This document shows, in pieces, positions 12,724 to 20,487 of a stretch of DNA of 23,052 bases. This stretch comes from a virus, in the IMG/VR virus record IMGVR_UViG_3300046808_000965, positions 1 to 23,052 of that record; one strand, written 5' to 3'. The notes under the pieces were generated by a model. The model was not told the origin of the DNA. It saw nothing but the letters and a program-made list of their open reading frames with translations, and made no database searches. How positions within the stretch are numbered: position 1 is the first letter of the stretch; each line of letters starts with the position of its first letter. The position numbers and the translations under genes are program-made.

Positions 12724-14399
12724 TTGAATTCGATGGCTCCGGCTTTGCGGAGTTGTTGGGCGCAGGCGTAGTTGAGGCGAACGGAGTCGGCGAAGTGGTC
12801 GCCTGCGACCGAGCGCCATTCTTTGCGGCCTTTTTTGCTGACGATGATTTTTTGCCCCATGAAGGCGGATAGGAATTCTTCGCCTGAGTCTTTTGGGAAA
12901 AATAGAAAGGGGGATTTCCGCTTAGCGATGCGGTCGATGAAGAGGGAGACTTTCGAGGCGAATTCGTTGACGGTGTAGAGCGGCATCGTCGGGTATTCCT
13001 TCAGCACGCTTTCGCTGATGCTGCCGAAATTCGCGCCGGAGCCTTTGGCGGGGAAAAAGAAATTCCCCGAGAGATAGCAGGCGCGGTAGACGGCGTTGGC
13101 GTTGAAGCCCGAATCAAGGAGGCCGCCGATGGGAGTGACTTCCCTACCGTCGGGCGTTTTGAATTTCTGCGACTGCGCGATCTGGATCATGTCGTCGATG
13201 CCGGTGACGGTGCCGTAGTCGAGCACATAGGAGTCTCCATTTTCCGAAAAGGCCATGGTCGTCCAGTGCGAGGTGTCTTGGCCGACATCCGCTGACAGGG
13301 TGATGGCGACGGGCTCGATGGGGCAGGCTCCTCGGAGGTAGTCTTTGCGACAGGCGAGCACCTCGGCGCTGGTGGCTCCGGTGCCTTGGACTGTCCACCG
13401 GCGGGCGTTGCGCTTCTGGATGAATTGCTTCATCGCCTCGGTGTCTCCGGCCTTGCGGTCGAGATCGGCCTTGACCCACTCGACTGCGAGCGATCCCCAC
13501 GGAATCCACCAGACGGCAGAGGCATCGTAGTGGAAAGCGATTCGCCCTGGCGCGCCGTGCGAGGTGACGGTGTAGCGGGAGCCGGATGAGAGGGCGCGGC
13601 GGATGCGGGGGTCGTCCATGTATTCGTGCGAGCAGGTCGGGCAGACGAGGCGGGCGCTTTTGGCCACGCGATCCCAGAGCATGGCACCATTGGCGTCGGT
13701 CTCACGGTCGAAGGCTATGTTTTTGAAATCCCACGGATGCACCTCGCCGCATAGGCACTGCCAGGAGAATTCTCGCTTTTCGCAGAGGTCTTCCGCGTCG
13801 TGGAAATCGTCGCCTTCCTCACCACCTTGCGAGACGAGGATGCGGCGGGCATTCCAGCGGTCGTGAGTTCGCCGGCGAAATTCCTCGAGCATGCCGCGCT
13901 TCCAACGCCACACCTCGTCGGCGATGGCCCACCGGATGGATTTCTCCTGGAGGCTGGTGAGGTTGGCCCCGCCGATGAAGAGGGGCATGTGGGGAAAGAG
14001 GATTTCCGTCTTGCGCTTTTGGTGTCGGTCTTTCGGGAAGAGCTTGGCGACTGATGGGATGGCTTCCAGCATCGGACCGAGGCGCGACTCGGCCCACTGC
14101 TTGGCGGTCTTGTCGGTCTGGCCGGTCACCAATGTCGGGCCGGGGTTCTCGCTGATGATCCACGCCAGAAGCGCCTCGAATAGCGTCGTCTTGCCGCTGC
14201 CGACAGGCGCGCAAATGATGATCTCGTCGTTGGTGTCTTTGGCGATTTCCTCGATGGGCTCGTTCATCCATTGCGCTGTCGTGGAATCGAATTGCGTATT
14301 CCGCGCGGAATGCGGGACGACGACATGCCGAGACATCCATTGCACCGGACTGAGCCGCTCACCGGGGTTGACTCCGAGTTTGAAGAATTCTGCGATCAT
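12720..14399 (-). CDS. terL: Terminase large subunit (GpA family)
   Basis: 559 residues from the ATG at 14399, which shares ATGA with the small-terminase stop; a longer upstream open frame lies within that gene and is rejected. The ATPase half has Walker A APVGSGKTT (64-72) and a Walker B region IRWAIADEV (155-163). Four cysteines (215, 217, 253, 256) form the zinc-binding insert typical of lambda gpA relatives. The nuclease half has acidic residues in LSADVGQD (Asp371), LLDSGF (Asp429) and GDHFADS (534/538). It pumps DNA into the prohead and cuts the genome ends. Confidence 0.95.
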   Translation of the reverse strand: MIAEFFKLGVNPGERLSPVQWMSRHVVVPHSARNTQFDSTTAQWMNEPIEEIAKDTNDEIIICAPVGSGKTTLFEALLAWIISENPGPTLVTGQTDKTAKQWAESRLGPMLEAIPSVAKLFPKDRHQKRKTEILFPHMPLFIGGANLTSLQEKSIRWAIADEVWRWKRGMLEEFRRRTHDRWNARRILVSQGGEEGDDFHDAEDLCEKREFSWQCLCGEVHPWDFKNIAFDRETDANGAMLWDRVAKSARLVCPTCSHEYMDDPRIRRALSSGSRYTVTSHGAPGRIAFHYDASAVWWIPWGSLAVEWVKADLDRKAGDTEAMKQFIQKRNARRWTVQGTGATSAEVLACRKDYLRGACPIEPVAITLSADVGQDTSHWTTMAFSENGDSYVLDYGTVTGIDDMIQIAQSQKFKTPDGREVTPIGGLLDSGFNANAVYRACYLSGNFFFPAKGSGANFGSISESVLKEYPTMPLYTVNEFASKVSLFIDRIAKRKSPFLFFPKDSGEEFLSAFMGQKIIVSKKGRKEWRSVAGDHFADSVRLNYACAQQLRKAGAIEFK

Positions 14400-14800
14400 T
14401 CGTCGGAGAGCGTTTTCAGCACGCGGCTTATTTCGTCCTCGAGGATCGGGACCATCTGCGCCGCCGATAGCCCCTCGAGTCTGCCAGGCAATGCGCCCAC
14501 CCACGAAAGGAGTTGAGCCTTCACAGCCATGCCGAGAGCAATCATTTCTTCCTCTACTTTCTCCTTGGCAATGTGTTTCCCCTTCGTGACCTCAAGCAGG
14601 TATTCGATCCGGTCGCCCTCGAGCTTGAGCTTCCTCAGCCTCGCCGCCTTCATGTCCTCCACCGGCATTCCGGTCGTATCGGATTCGGCGGCGAGGTTGC
14701 GAGCCTGCCGTTTCGTCACAGCAAGCTCGTCGGCAATGCGATCCGTCACCGGATTGCGCGGGCGACCCTTGCCCCGCTTTTGGGTTTTCTTGGGTGTCAT
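14396..14800 (-). CDS. Terminase small subunit (probable)
   Basis: 134 residues. A basic N-terminal tail (TPKKTQKRGKGRPRNP) precedes an HTH-like segment (TDRIADELAVTKRQARNLAAE), then a long helical region (DMKAARLRKLKLEGDRIEYLLEVTKGK) that fits oligomerisation and terminase contact, as in Nu1-type small subunits. It is directly upstream of and coupled to the large subunit. It would recognise the packaging site, which may therefore lie nearby. A TATAAT hexamer overlaps its start but has no convincing -35 box. Confidence 0.82.
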   Translation of the reverse strand: MTPKKTQKRGKGRPRNPVTDRIADELAVTKRQARNLAAESDTTGMPVEDMKAARLRKLKLEGDRIEYLLEVTKGKHIAKEKVEEEMIALGMAVKAQLLSWVGALPGRLEGLSAAQMVPILEDEISRVLKTLSDE

Positions 14801-14868
14801 TATAGGGAAATGGGAATTTTATTGCTCACACGAAACTAACGAGCGACTGGCAAACTGCTTGGGTCGAG

Positions 14869-15321
14869 TCAGTTGGTAGGGTTCCCATGCCCACCCCCTC
14901 CAATGAGCGACCGAATCCTCTGCGCTTCCTTCTCCATCGGTTCAAGGAGATTGAGCGCAGCGTTGAGCCGGGCGCTGTCCCATGTGGTGACTTCCTCGTC
15001 CATCTTCCTTTGCCACAAAAGGAATCTCTGATTGATCCCCTCGATGGTCACAATCGCCTTGGTTTTGTCCGCAGGGTTTAGGCTGGGTTTGGCCTCAGGC
15101 AAGGATAGCCCGAGGTCAAACTCCAGTTGCGCCTCGGTGTCTGCCGTGAATTCCATCCCCCACCTACCATTGCTGTAATCTCTCGACTGTTGTAGCCACT
15201 TAGATGCAGCCCTTTTACAGGTAAGGATGTCGCGGTGGATCACCGTCCATTCGGCAGGTGTGAGTGTTTCCGGCAAGGTTAACCCCGCCAGCGTGAACAT
15301 AGTGTTGTCTATTAGTTGCAT
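14869..15321 (-). CDS. Hypothetical 150-aa protein upstream of terminase
   Basis: 150 residues. The N-terminal part (LPETLTPAEWTVIHRDILTCKRAASKWLQQSRDYSNGRWG) has the W-spaced helical pattern seen in phage regulatory proteins that bind near packaging or replication genes. The remainder is helical, with a Gly-rich end. The ATG at 15321 overlaps the end of the previous gene by ten bases and is preceded by an A/C-rich leader (ACCAAACAAAAACAACC). A 68-base gap separates it from the small terminase. The function is unknown. Confidence 0.65.
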   Translation of the reverse strand: MQLIDNTMFTLAGLTLPETLTPAEWTVIHRDILTCKRAASKWLQQSRDYSNGRWGMEFTADTEAQLEFDLGLSLPEAKPSLNPADKTKAIVTIEGINQRFLLWQRKMDEEVTTWDSARLNAALNLLEPMEKEAQRIRSLIGGGGHGNPTN

Positions 15322-15848
15322 GGTTGTTTTTGTTTGGTTTTCAGTTTTGCTATTGCGGCCGCTTTCATGGCCGTAAATGGGTCAGTCGCTTTCTCTTTAA
15401 AGATTGCGCGTGCGGTGTTTTTCTTTCTAAACTTAAGATTATCGAAAGCCCCTTGTTTCCCGCTCAAGGTATCGCGCCACCCAACGACATAGTGCGACAT
15501 GAGCGCCCGAGTGACGCCTAACTCTTCCGCGATCTTGGACTGAGATTTCGCGCCGTTGAGCTGGTCAAGACCGGCGGCAAAAGCCAGCGCGCAAACCATG
15601 ACCGGCATATTCCCGCCATCGATTAGATTCGAGACTACCCGACCAAGGATCAGCGCCTGGTGTTCGCGCAAAGCCTTGTCTCGGTATTCCATCACTCCCC
15701 TCGCCTGCCTGGGCGTGACGCCTAACATATCGGCAAGGATCTCCTCCTCGGTGTCGATCTCGCCGGCATAGTCGTGGTAATAAACCGCACCGGCCGCGTG
15801 GAGCCGGTCGGCCTCGGATGGAAATGTTGGGTGGGCGTGTGGGGTCAT
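15312..15848 (-). CDS. Putative DNA-binding regulator with two HTH segments
   Basis: 178 residues from ATG 15848 (ATGA with the upstream stop; GGAGG seven bases before). Two helix-turn-helix-like segments are visible: EEEILADMLGVTPRQARGVMEYRD (about 36-59) and SKIAEELGVTRALMSHYVVGWRD (about 104-126). The C-terminus is strongly basic. It may be a ParB/KorB- or late-regulator-like DNA-binding protein acting at the packaging or late region; no exact family is assigned. Confidence 0.68.
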   Translation of the reverse strand: MTPHAHPTFPSEADRLHAAGAVYYHDYAGEIDTEEEILADMLGVTPRQARGVMEYRDKALREHQALILGRVVSNLIDGGNMPVMVCALAFAAGLDQLNGAKSQSKIAEELGVTRALMSHYVVGWRDTLSGKQGAFDNLKFRKKNTARAIFKEKATDPFTAMKAAAIAKLKTKQKQPCN

Positions 15849-16078
15849 TTGAAAGCCTCCGTCTTGATGTTCTCGCTGCAAACATTCACGCCATCCGCGA
15901 GTTCTATGAACCAAGGGCTTTTGAAAAATCGGACCGCGCTGTCCTTGGCGTCTTGCGCGACCACGGTGGCGTATTGGCTTTTATAGTCGGTCTTTCGGTC
16001 AATGTCGTCGTAGGCTTCGAGAATGATCCGCGCGGCCAGCGCGCGGTAGCCATAGTCATGGTCGGCGTTTTTGGTCAT
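15845..16078 (-). CDS. Hypothetical 77-aa protein
   Basis: 77 residues, coupled on both sides by ATGA overlaps, with GGAGG seven bases upstream of the ATG. It starts MTKNADHDYGYRALAARIILEAYDDI, a charged helix, followed by mixed segments including FFKSPWF. No membrane segment or known motif is seen. It belongs to a run of small genes between the resolvase and the HTH regulator. Confidence 0.7.
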   Translation of the reverse strand: MTKNADHDYGYRALAARIILEAYDDIDRKTDYKSQYATVVAQDAKDSAVRFFKSPWFIELADGVNVCSENIKTEAFK

Positions 16079-16344
16079 TTCCAGCCCTCCAAAGCCTTGC
16101 GAGCCATGGCCCGCAGTTCCTCCCTCGCCTCGTCGCGCTCGCGTTCTATTTTATCAATACGATCATACCAACAATCCGTAACTCGCTCTAAATTTTGCAA
16201 ATAAGTTAGCGAGTCAATAAATCCATCTGCGTGATTTCGTTCAATCCAGCGGTGTATTGAGGAGAGTTCCTCCCGCGCCTCGTCGCGCTCGCGGACGACT
16301 CGATTCCATGAGGATGCGTCAATGGTGATTTTTGGCTCGCTCAT
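16075..16344 (-). CDS. Small coiled-coil protein with duplicated RERDEAREEL segment
   Basis: 89 residues, mainly coiled coil. The decapeptide RERDEAREEL occurs twice, at about 18-27 and 68-77, each encoded by nearly identical 29-base DNA. The segment between them (NHADGFIDSLTYLQNLERVTDCWY) is coded by more AT-rich DNA, as if inserted between the repeats or left after internal duplication. AGGAGG lies eight bases before the ATG at 16344, and the gene overlaps both neighbours by four bases. The function is unknown. Confidence 0.7.
   Translation of the reverse strand: MSEPKITIDASSWNRVVRERDEAREELSSIHRWIERNHADGFIDSLTYLQNLERVTDCWYDRIDKIERERDEAREELRAMARKALEGWK
16115..16293. repeat. Direct 29-bp intragenic repeat
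   Basis: Copies at 16115-16143 and 16265-16293 differ by one base and lie 150 bases apart, in the same reading frame of the 89-aa coiled-coil gene. Recombination between them would remove exactly 50 codons in frame. Confidence 0.8.
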
Positions 16345-16772
16345 TTGCCTGCCCTCCTGGCGAACTCCGCGATGAGGAGAGCGTCCGCGATGGCGTGCGT
16401 GACCTTCAGCGCCGGGAAAAGCTCCTGCGCCCGGCGCTTCGACACATTCTTGTCTCCCTTAGTAAGACACCCCATTGCCTTCTGCCACATGGCAGGCCTC
16501 ACGCGCTCGTAGGGGACGCCCAGCGCCGTCAGAGCCATCTGAAGGCGTCCATACCCCTCGCCAAAGGTGAACGCGCTTTTAACGCCCATTTGCGGACTGC
16601 TGTGGACTAACTCCAGCGTGGCCCGCGCGTCGAACAGGTTGATCGAGTCCCGAAGGAGATCGATGAGGTCGCGGTCCGTTTCGGGCATTTTGTGCGCCCA
16701 CGGTTCGCCGCTGGATGGGATAAATGCGATGCCGCCGGACAAGCCGGGGTCGATGCCGATGTATAGTTTCAT
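16341..16772 (-). CDS. RuvC-type Holliday junction resolvase
   Basis: 143 residues. The RNase-H-fold signature starts with GIDPGLSGGIAF (Asp8), followed by TLELVHSSPQMG (Glu54) with the downstream FTFGEGYG segment, and THAIADALLIAEF near the C-terminus (His126, Asp130). These are the metal-binding acidic positions of RuvC-like junction nucleases. The enzyme would resolve branched recombination or replication intermediates before packaging. It is coupled to the helicase gene (ATGA), and a CCAACCAACC leader lies inside the last codons of the helicase. Confidence 0.9.
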   Translation of the reverse strand: MKLYIGIDPGLSGGIAFIPSSGEPWAHKMPETDRDLIDLLRDSINLFDARATLELVHSSPQMGVKSAFTFGEGYGRLQMALTALGVPYERVRPAMWQKAMGCLTKGDKNVSKRRAQELFPALKVTHAIADALLIAEFARRAGK

Positions 16773-18073
16773 TTCTTATTGGTTGGTTGGGTTTCTCTCT
16801 CGTCCCGTGGGACAAATTGTGATATCGCGCCGTGCATCAGGATCGGGAACGCCCCGCCTCGCTCGCCCTCGCGGTTCTTGACCACCGTCAGCCAGCTCCC
16901 GGTGTCGCCGTGGCCGATGAACCACACATGGTCCGAGTGGTGGCCGATGGCCCGCGACTCCCGCAGTTTCGGCGGGTTGTCGTCGTTGAGTTGGGAGGCC
17001 GTGACCACCGCCACATTCAGATGAATGGCGAGGGATTTGAGTCGCTTGGTGAGTTCCGAGACATGCTGCTCCCGCGTCTCGTTGCTGCCTAAAGCCCGGA
17101 GGTGGACGAGTTGGACATAATCGACAATGACGATGTCCGCCTTGTCCTTGGCCACCAGCTCGCGCACGGCGCCATCGATCTGCTCCCACTCGGTGAGCGT
17201 GCTCTCGACCTCAAGCGCGTAGTGCGCCAGCTCGGCCGTGGCCGCTGTGAATTTGTTGAGGTGCTCGTTCTTGGTGTCCGCGCGGTTCACATACTTGAGG
17301 ATGCCGATGTTAAAGCCACACATGGCCGAGAGGATCCGGCCCACGACCTGAGTCGCCGGCATCTCGAGCGAGAAGACCGCCACGCGCTTCCCAGCCCGCA
17401 GAGCATGGAGCGCCATTTGAATGAGCATGATCGACTTGCCGCCCGAGGTCGGAGCCGCCACGGTCAGGAGTTCCCCCCGCTTGAGTTGTGCCGTGCGATC
17501 CAGTTCGCCCAGGCCGGTGCCGAAGGTCTCCGTCGGCTCGGTCTTTTCCATTTCGATGGTCAGGTTTTTGATGATGTCCTTCAGCCCCGCCCGCTGCGTG
17601 TCCTGCATCGCCGCCGTCTCGGTCAATACCTGCGCCAGCCCCGCGATGTCCCCCTCCTGCCGGAGAAAACCCTCCTCGGCCTTGCGGACCGCCGAGAGCG
17701 CCGTGCGGTAACGCCGCGCGTCCATGAGGTATCCGCGGTGCCATGCCGCCGTTCCCGGGTCGCCCGTCGGCATCACCGTGCTGAGATCGATCAACTCCTG
17801 AGCGCCCCCCGCGTCGTCGAGCAACCCCTGCCGGTCGAGGAGGGACTGAACGGCGAAGAAATCCGTCGAGACGCGCGCCTCGTGGAGTTCCCGGATCGCG
17901 CGGAGGATGATGCGGTGCTTCTCGTAAAAAAACAGATCCTCGGGCCAGCTCATCGCGTCCAGGCAGGCAAAGTTTTGGAGGAGGCACGAGATGGCCGCCC
18001 GCTCGCTCGATTCGCTCAATGGCACCGCCGCCTTTGGCATAGGGAGGATCTTTTGTTCGATCATTGCGTTCAT
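16769..18073 (-). CDS. dnaB: Replicative DNA helicase (DnaB family)
   Basis: 434 residues. The N-terminal DnaB domain covers about residues 18-105 (SERAAISCLL, YEKHRIILRAI). A linker of about 60 residues leads to the RecA-like motor, with Walker A APTSGGKS (207-214), FSLEMPATQV, Walker B DIVIVDYVQL (313-322) and VVTASQLN. It unwinds the phage replication fork as a hexamer. Slightly shorter than cellular DnaB, as usual for phage versions. The start at 18073 shares ATGA with the initiator-like gene, which likely loads it. Confidence 0.95.
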   Translation of the reverse strand: MNAMIEQKILPMPKAAVPLSESSERAAISCLLQNFACLDAMSWPEDLFFYEKHRIILRAIRELHEARVSTDFFAVQSLLDRQGLLDDAGGAQELIDLSTVMPTGDPGTAAWHRGYLMDARRYRTALSAVRKAEEGFLRQEGDIAGLAQVLTETAAMQDTQRAGLKDIIKNLTIEMEKTEPTETFGTGLGELDRTAQLKRGELLTVAAPTSGGKSIMLIQMALHALRAGKRVAVFSLEMPATQVVGRILSAMCGFNIGILKYVNRADTKNEHLNKFTAATAELAHYALEVESTLTEWEQIDGAVRELVAKDKADIVIVDYVQLVHLRALGSNETREQHVSELTKRLKSLAIHLNVAVVTASQLNDDNPPKLRESRAIGHHSDHVWFIGHGDTGSWLTVVKNREGERGGAFPILMHGAISQFVPRDERETQPTNKK

Positions 18074-18525
18074 AGGGACAGGACGGGCGCGTTGCCGTAG
18101 GCAACCGCCTTTATTATCTTCTCTTCTCTGGTTACAGATTTGTTACGCTTGTCCCGTAACTTCTCCGTAACGGCATCGTTGCCGCGTTTCTTGGCCATTC
18201 TCAACGCCGCAAGTGCTCGGTCTTTAGATGTTTGGCTGTTGTGGCGGTCGAAGTTTACAAACTCGATTTTGTCGCCTTTCACAATCAACCAACCGCATTT
18301 TGCCATCGCTTCATCGAAGGTCGGCGTGTGCGTGATTTCGCGGATGATGCGCAGTGCCGTAACACCCGTTACGCCGTCAGCGTAACAATTCCGTGACGCC
18401 CACGCCCACACCTTCACGAGCTTCCCGACCACCGCGTCGAGGTCGAGGCCGGTGTGGTCGGCAATCGCCGCCACCTCGACCTTCTCGTGTAGGTGGTTCT
18501 CTACTTTGATCCATTCTCCTGCCAT
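18070..18525 (-). CDS. Phage replication initiator / helicase-loader-like protein
   Basis: 151 residues. The N-terminal part, EWIKVENHLHEKVEVAAIADHTGLDLDAVVGKLVKVWAW with a following GWLIVKGDKIEFVNFDRHN segment, has the winged-helix pattern of phage replisome organiser proteins. The C-terminal part is Lys/Arg-rich and short, so no separate DnaD-like second domain is seen. AAGGA lies upstream of the ATG at 18525. It immediately precedes and overlaps the helicase gene, as expected for an initiator that recruits it. A replication origin may lie in or near it, but I see no clear iterons. Confidence 0.78.
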   Translation of the reverse strand: MAGEWIKVENHLHEKVEVAAIADHTGLDLDAVVGKLVKVWAWASRNCYADGVTGVTALRIIREITHTPTFDEAMAKCGWLIVKGDKIEFVNFDRHNSQTSKDRALAALRMAKKRGNDAVTEKLRDKRNKSVTREEKIIKAVAYGNAPVLSL

Positions 18526-18526
18526 A

Positions 18527-18742
18527 TTATTTCCTTCCCTTTCTGGGGTTCATTTCCGCGTCCACGAGATACTCCCGCACCCGTGCCAAATCCGCCTCGG
18601 CCCTTTCCATGTCCTCCAGCGCATAGGTAGGCTGGTAGGGAGGGAATGGCTTGCCCCGGTGCAACCGAGGCCCGATCGGGCACTCGTTCGCACACAGGAC
18701 CAGCCGGACGGAGAGGCGGATATGGCGGGGATCATCGGGCAT
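18527..18742 (-). CDS. Small hypothetical protein (71 aa)
   Basis: 71 residues from ATG 18742, which directly follows the upstream TAA (TAAATG). It begins MPDDPRHIRLSVRLVLCANEC and ends in a charged helix (ALEDMERAEADLARVREYLVDAEM) and basic tail. Two overlapping frames in the same stretch have no fitting starts or ends. Its stop is one base before the initiator gene, whose AAGGA site lies in its last codons. The function is unknown. Confidence 0.62.
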   Translation of the reverse strand: MPDDPRHIRLSVRLVLCANECPIGPRLHRGKPFPPYQPTYALEDMERAEADLARVREYLVDAEMNPRKGRK

Positions 18743-19036
18743 TTAGCTATTGCTTCGCTTCCAACCCTTTTCTTTAATGACCGCTTCAGCAAAAAGCCGA
18801 AGTCTATGTGGTGTCATCCAACTTTTACTGCAAAGATGCAGAATCCAGTCAGTTAAACCCGCCCAATCATTTATTCTTTCAAGTGAAATCTCATAGGCAT
18901 AACCGCCCCACAACATTTCTATGTATCCATTTTGGATACAAATCTTTGACTTATCAACTTCAGCTTGTTTTATAACATCGCCAAGGTCAGTAAACCGATT
19001 AAATGTTGAAGCTTTTATGGCGTCTAAAAGTTCCAT
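18743..19036 (-). CDS. Hypothetical 97-aa phage protein
   Basis: 97 residues from the ATG at 19036, five bases after the SSB-like stop; an upstream extension lies within that gene in another frame. The C-terminal segment (LTDWILHLCSKSWMTPHRLRLFAEAVIKEKGW) resembles a small phage protein type found next to replication genes, with the W-HL-K-W pattern. DNA from about 18760 to 19040 is AT-rich, unlike both neighbours, suggesting separate acquisition. No Shine-Dalgarno is visible. The role is unknown. Confidence 0.66.
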   Translation of the reverse strand: MELLDAIKASTFNRFTDLGDVIKQAEVDKSKICIQNGYIEMLWGGYAYEISLERINDWAGLTDWILHLCSKSWMTPHRLRLFAEAVIKEKGWKRSNS

Positions 19037-19041
19037 AACGC

Positions 19042-19473
19042 TTAAAACGGAATCTCGTCCGCTTCCGCTGGGGAGGTTTTGGGTTTTGGAGCCGATTCGG
19101 TCGGCAACATCCACCGCTCGATCTTGTTGAAGCGATGGCCGTTATCCGTTCCCTCCTCTTCGCCGAGGAGCGCCCAGGCGCTCACGCCGACCAAATCCTC
19201 CGCCTCGATGGTCACCTCTTCGCCAGGCACAACCGCCTGCCCGCAGGCCGCGCGGAATTGGTCGATCTTCCAAGCCGCCTTCGGCGTGAAGGTCAGGTGC
19301 TCATGGATTTCTGGCCCCTTGTCGCCGTTGGCAAGTATCACCTTGCAGATGAGTTTGATCATCTGGTTGCCCGCTTGGCTCAATTTCTCCACCGCGCTGA
19401 CGACCTCGAGCTTGTATTTTCCCGGCTCTACAAAATAAACCGGCTTAGGTTCTGTCTGTGTGTATGTTGGCAT
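19042..19473 (-). CDS. Single-stranded-DNA-binding-like protein (DUF669 type)
   Basis: 143 residues. A beta-rich body with VEPGKYKLEVVSAVEKLSQAGNQMIKL, HEHLTFTPKAAWKIDQF and SAWALLGEEEGTDNGHRFNKIERW is the pattern of DUF669-like phage proteins, thought to bind single-stranded DNA. A flexible Pro/Lys-rich linker follows, and the protein ends EADEIPF, nearly the acidic tip (DDIPF) by which bacterial SSB recruits partners. It sits beside the nuclease and Sak4-like genes. The SSB role is inference from these features. Confidence 0.75.
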   Translation of the reverse strand: MPTYTQTEPKPVYFVEPGKYKLEVVSAVEKLSQAGNQMIKLICKVILANGDKGPEIHEHLTFTPKAAWKIDQFRAACGQAVVPGEEVTIEAEDLVGVSAWALLGEEEGTDNGHRFNKIERWMLPTESAPKPKTSPAEADEIPF

Positions 19474-19476
19474 AAG

Positions 19477-20487
19477 TTATTTTTTGGTTTTGATTTGGCG
19501 CAGGGTGGTTATGGGTGACCCTGCTTTCACCGCTGATTCATCCACCTCCACGCCGGAGTCGGCGCAGAATTGGCGAAAGTTCTTGCCGCTCATCTTGCCG
19601 CCGAGGGCGAGGATGAGCGTTTCCTTGGAAACATTGGCCGCTGCCTTGGCGATGGCATCGGCTTCGACATAATCGCGGCCGGCCATGCTCGAGACCTTCC
19701 AGCCGGGGATTTCCTCCCCGTCGGAAAGCCGCGCCTTGAGGAGTTCGATCAACGGATCCGCGAGGTGCTTCTCCGCCGCTTTCCAGTTGGCGGCGAAGAC
19801 CGAAAGCTGAACCGGGTCCGCCGCGATCTCCGCGCGGATCTCGTCCAGCGCCCGCTCGCCCTTGACCAAAGCCAAAGCGCCCTCCGCCTGCCGCACGATC
19901 GCCGAGCACCCATTGAAATGGGCGCACCATTCGCAATACTCGCAGGGTGTCGGCTTTGCCGACGCGCTCGTCGCCTCCGAGACCCACCCCGCCGTGATGC
20001 GCTCCGCATCCTCTTTGGTGAACTCATAAGTGCGGCGTTGCTTTTGATCCACATACAGCACATGAGCCGTCCAGCGCTGTGCGAAATTGTCCTCCATGCA
20101 GGCCAGCGAGTAGGCAGCCATTTGCTCGCGGTAGTTGCGGATCTGGCCCGTCTTAATATCCGCCACCCAGCCGCGCGTGCGGCAAATCGCATCCGCCGTT
20201 CCCAGCTTCGAAAGCCCCGGCACCGCAAGGCCGAGAAATTCCTCCCGAGTCTCGACAGGGTAGCCCGCCGAGAGGTCGAGAAGTTGATTCCGGCCCCACT
20301 CTGACACCCGCTGATCCTCCGGAGTCAGTTGCTCATAAAGCTCATAGTCGCACTGCACCGCTCCACGGATCGCCGCGTCGAGGAGCGTGCCCCGCTGAGC
20401 CGCCGCCGAGGCCCCTGACGCCCCGACAAATGTCGGGCACGCCGCCAGCTTTGGCCCAGCGGAGGGTGAAAGCTCCCGCGCTTTCAC
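19477..20487 (-). CDS. PD-(D/E)XK nuclease with Fe-S cysteines (Cas4/RecB-like)
   Basis: 336 residues. The nuclease core has GTADAI (Asp99), WVADIKTGQ (Asp110, Lys112) and EQMAAYSLA (Gln122, Tyr126). The cysteines Cys17 and Cys182, 185, 188, 194 (PCEYCEWCAHFNGC) fit an iron-sulphur cluster as in Cas4 and AddB nucleases. The usual His in the N-terminal RG-T-H motif appears replaced (RGTLLDAAI). The C-terminal 130 residues are an extra domain. Start is GTG with GGAGG seven bases upstream, sharing GTGA with the ATPase stop. It likely resects DNA ends for the neighbouring annealing or recombinase proteins. Confidence 0.88.
   Translation of the reverse strand: MKARELSPSAGPKLAACPTFVGASGASAAAQRGTLLDAAIRGAVQCDYELYEQLTPEDQRVSEWGRNQLLDLSAGYPVETREEFLGLAVPGLSKLGTADAICRTRGWVADIKTGQIRNYREQMAAYSLACMEDNFAQRWTAHVLYVDQKQRRTYEFTKEDAERITAGWVSEATSASAKPTPCEYCEWCAHFNGCSAIVRQAEGALALVKGERALDEIRAEIAADPVQLSVFAANWKAAEKHLADPLIELLKARLSDGEEIPGWKVSSMAGRDYVEADAIAKAAANVSKETLILALGGKMSGKNFRQFCADSGVEVDESAVKAGSPITTLRQIKTKK

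Noticed and set aside
14400-14504. N-terminal extension of the large terminase to 14504
   Set aside because: It overlaps the small-terminase gene by over 100 bases in another frame; the ATG at 14399 gives the ATGA junction and a normal terminase N-terminus.
14796-14835. TATAAT over the small-terminase start as a promoter
   Set aside because: The -35 region is poor and the hexamer includes the start codon, so the match may be chance.
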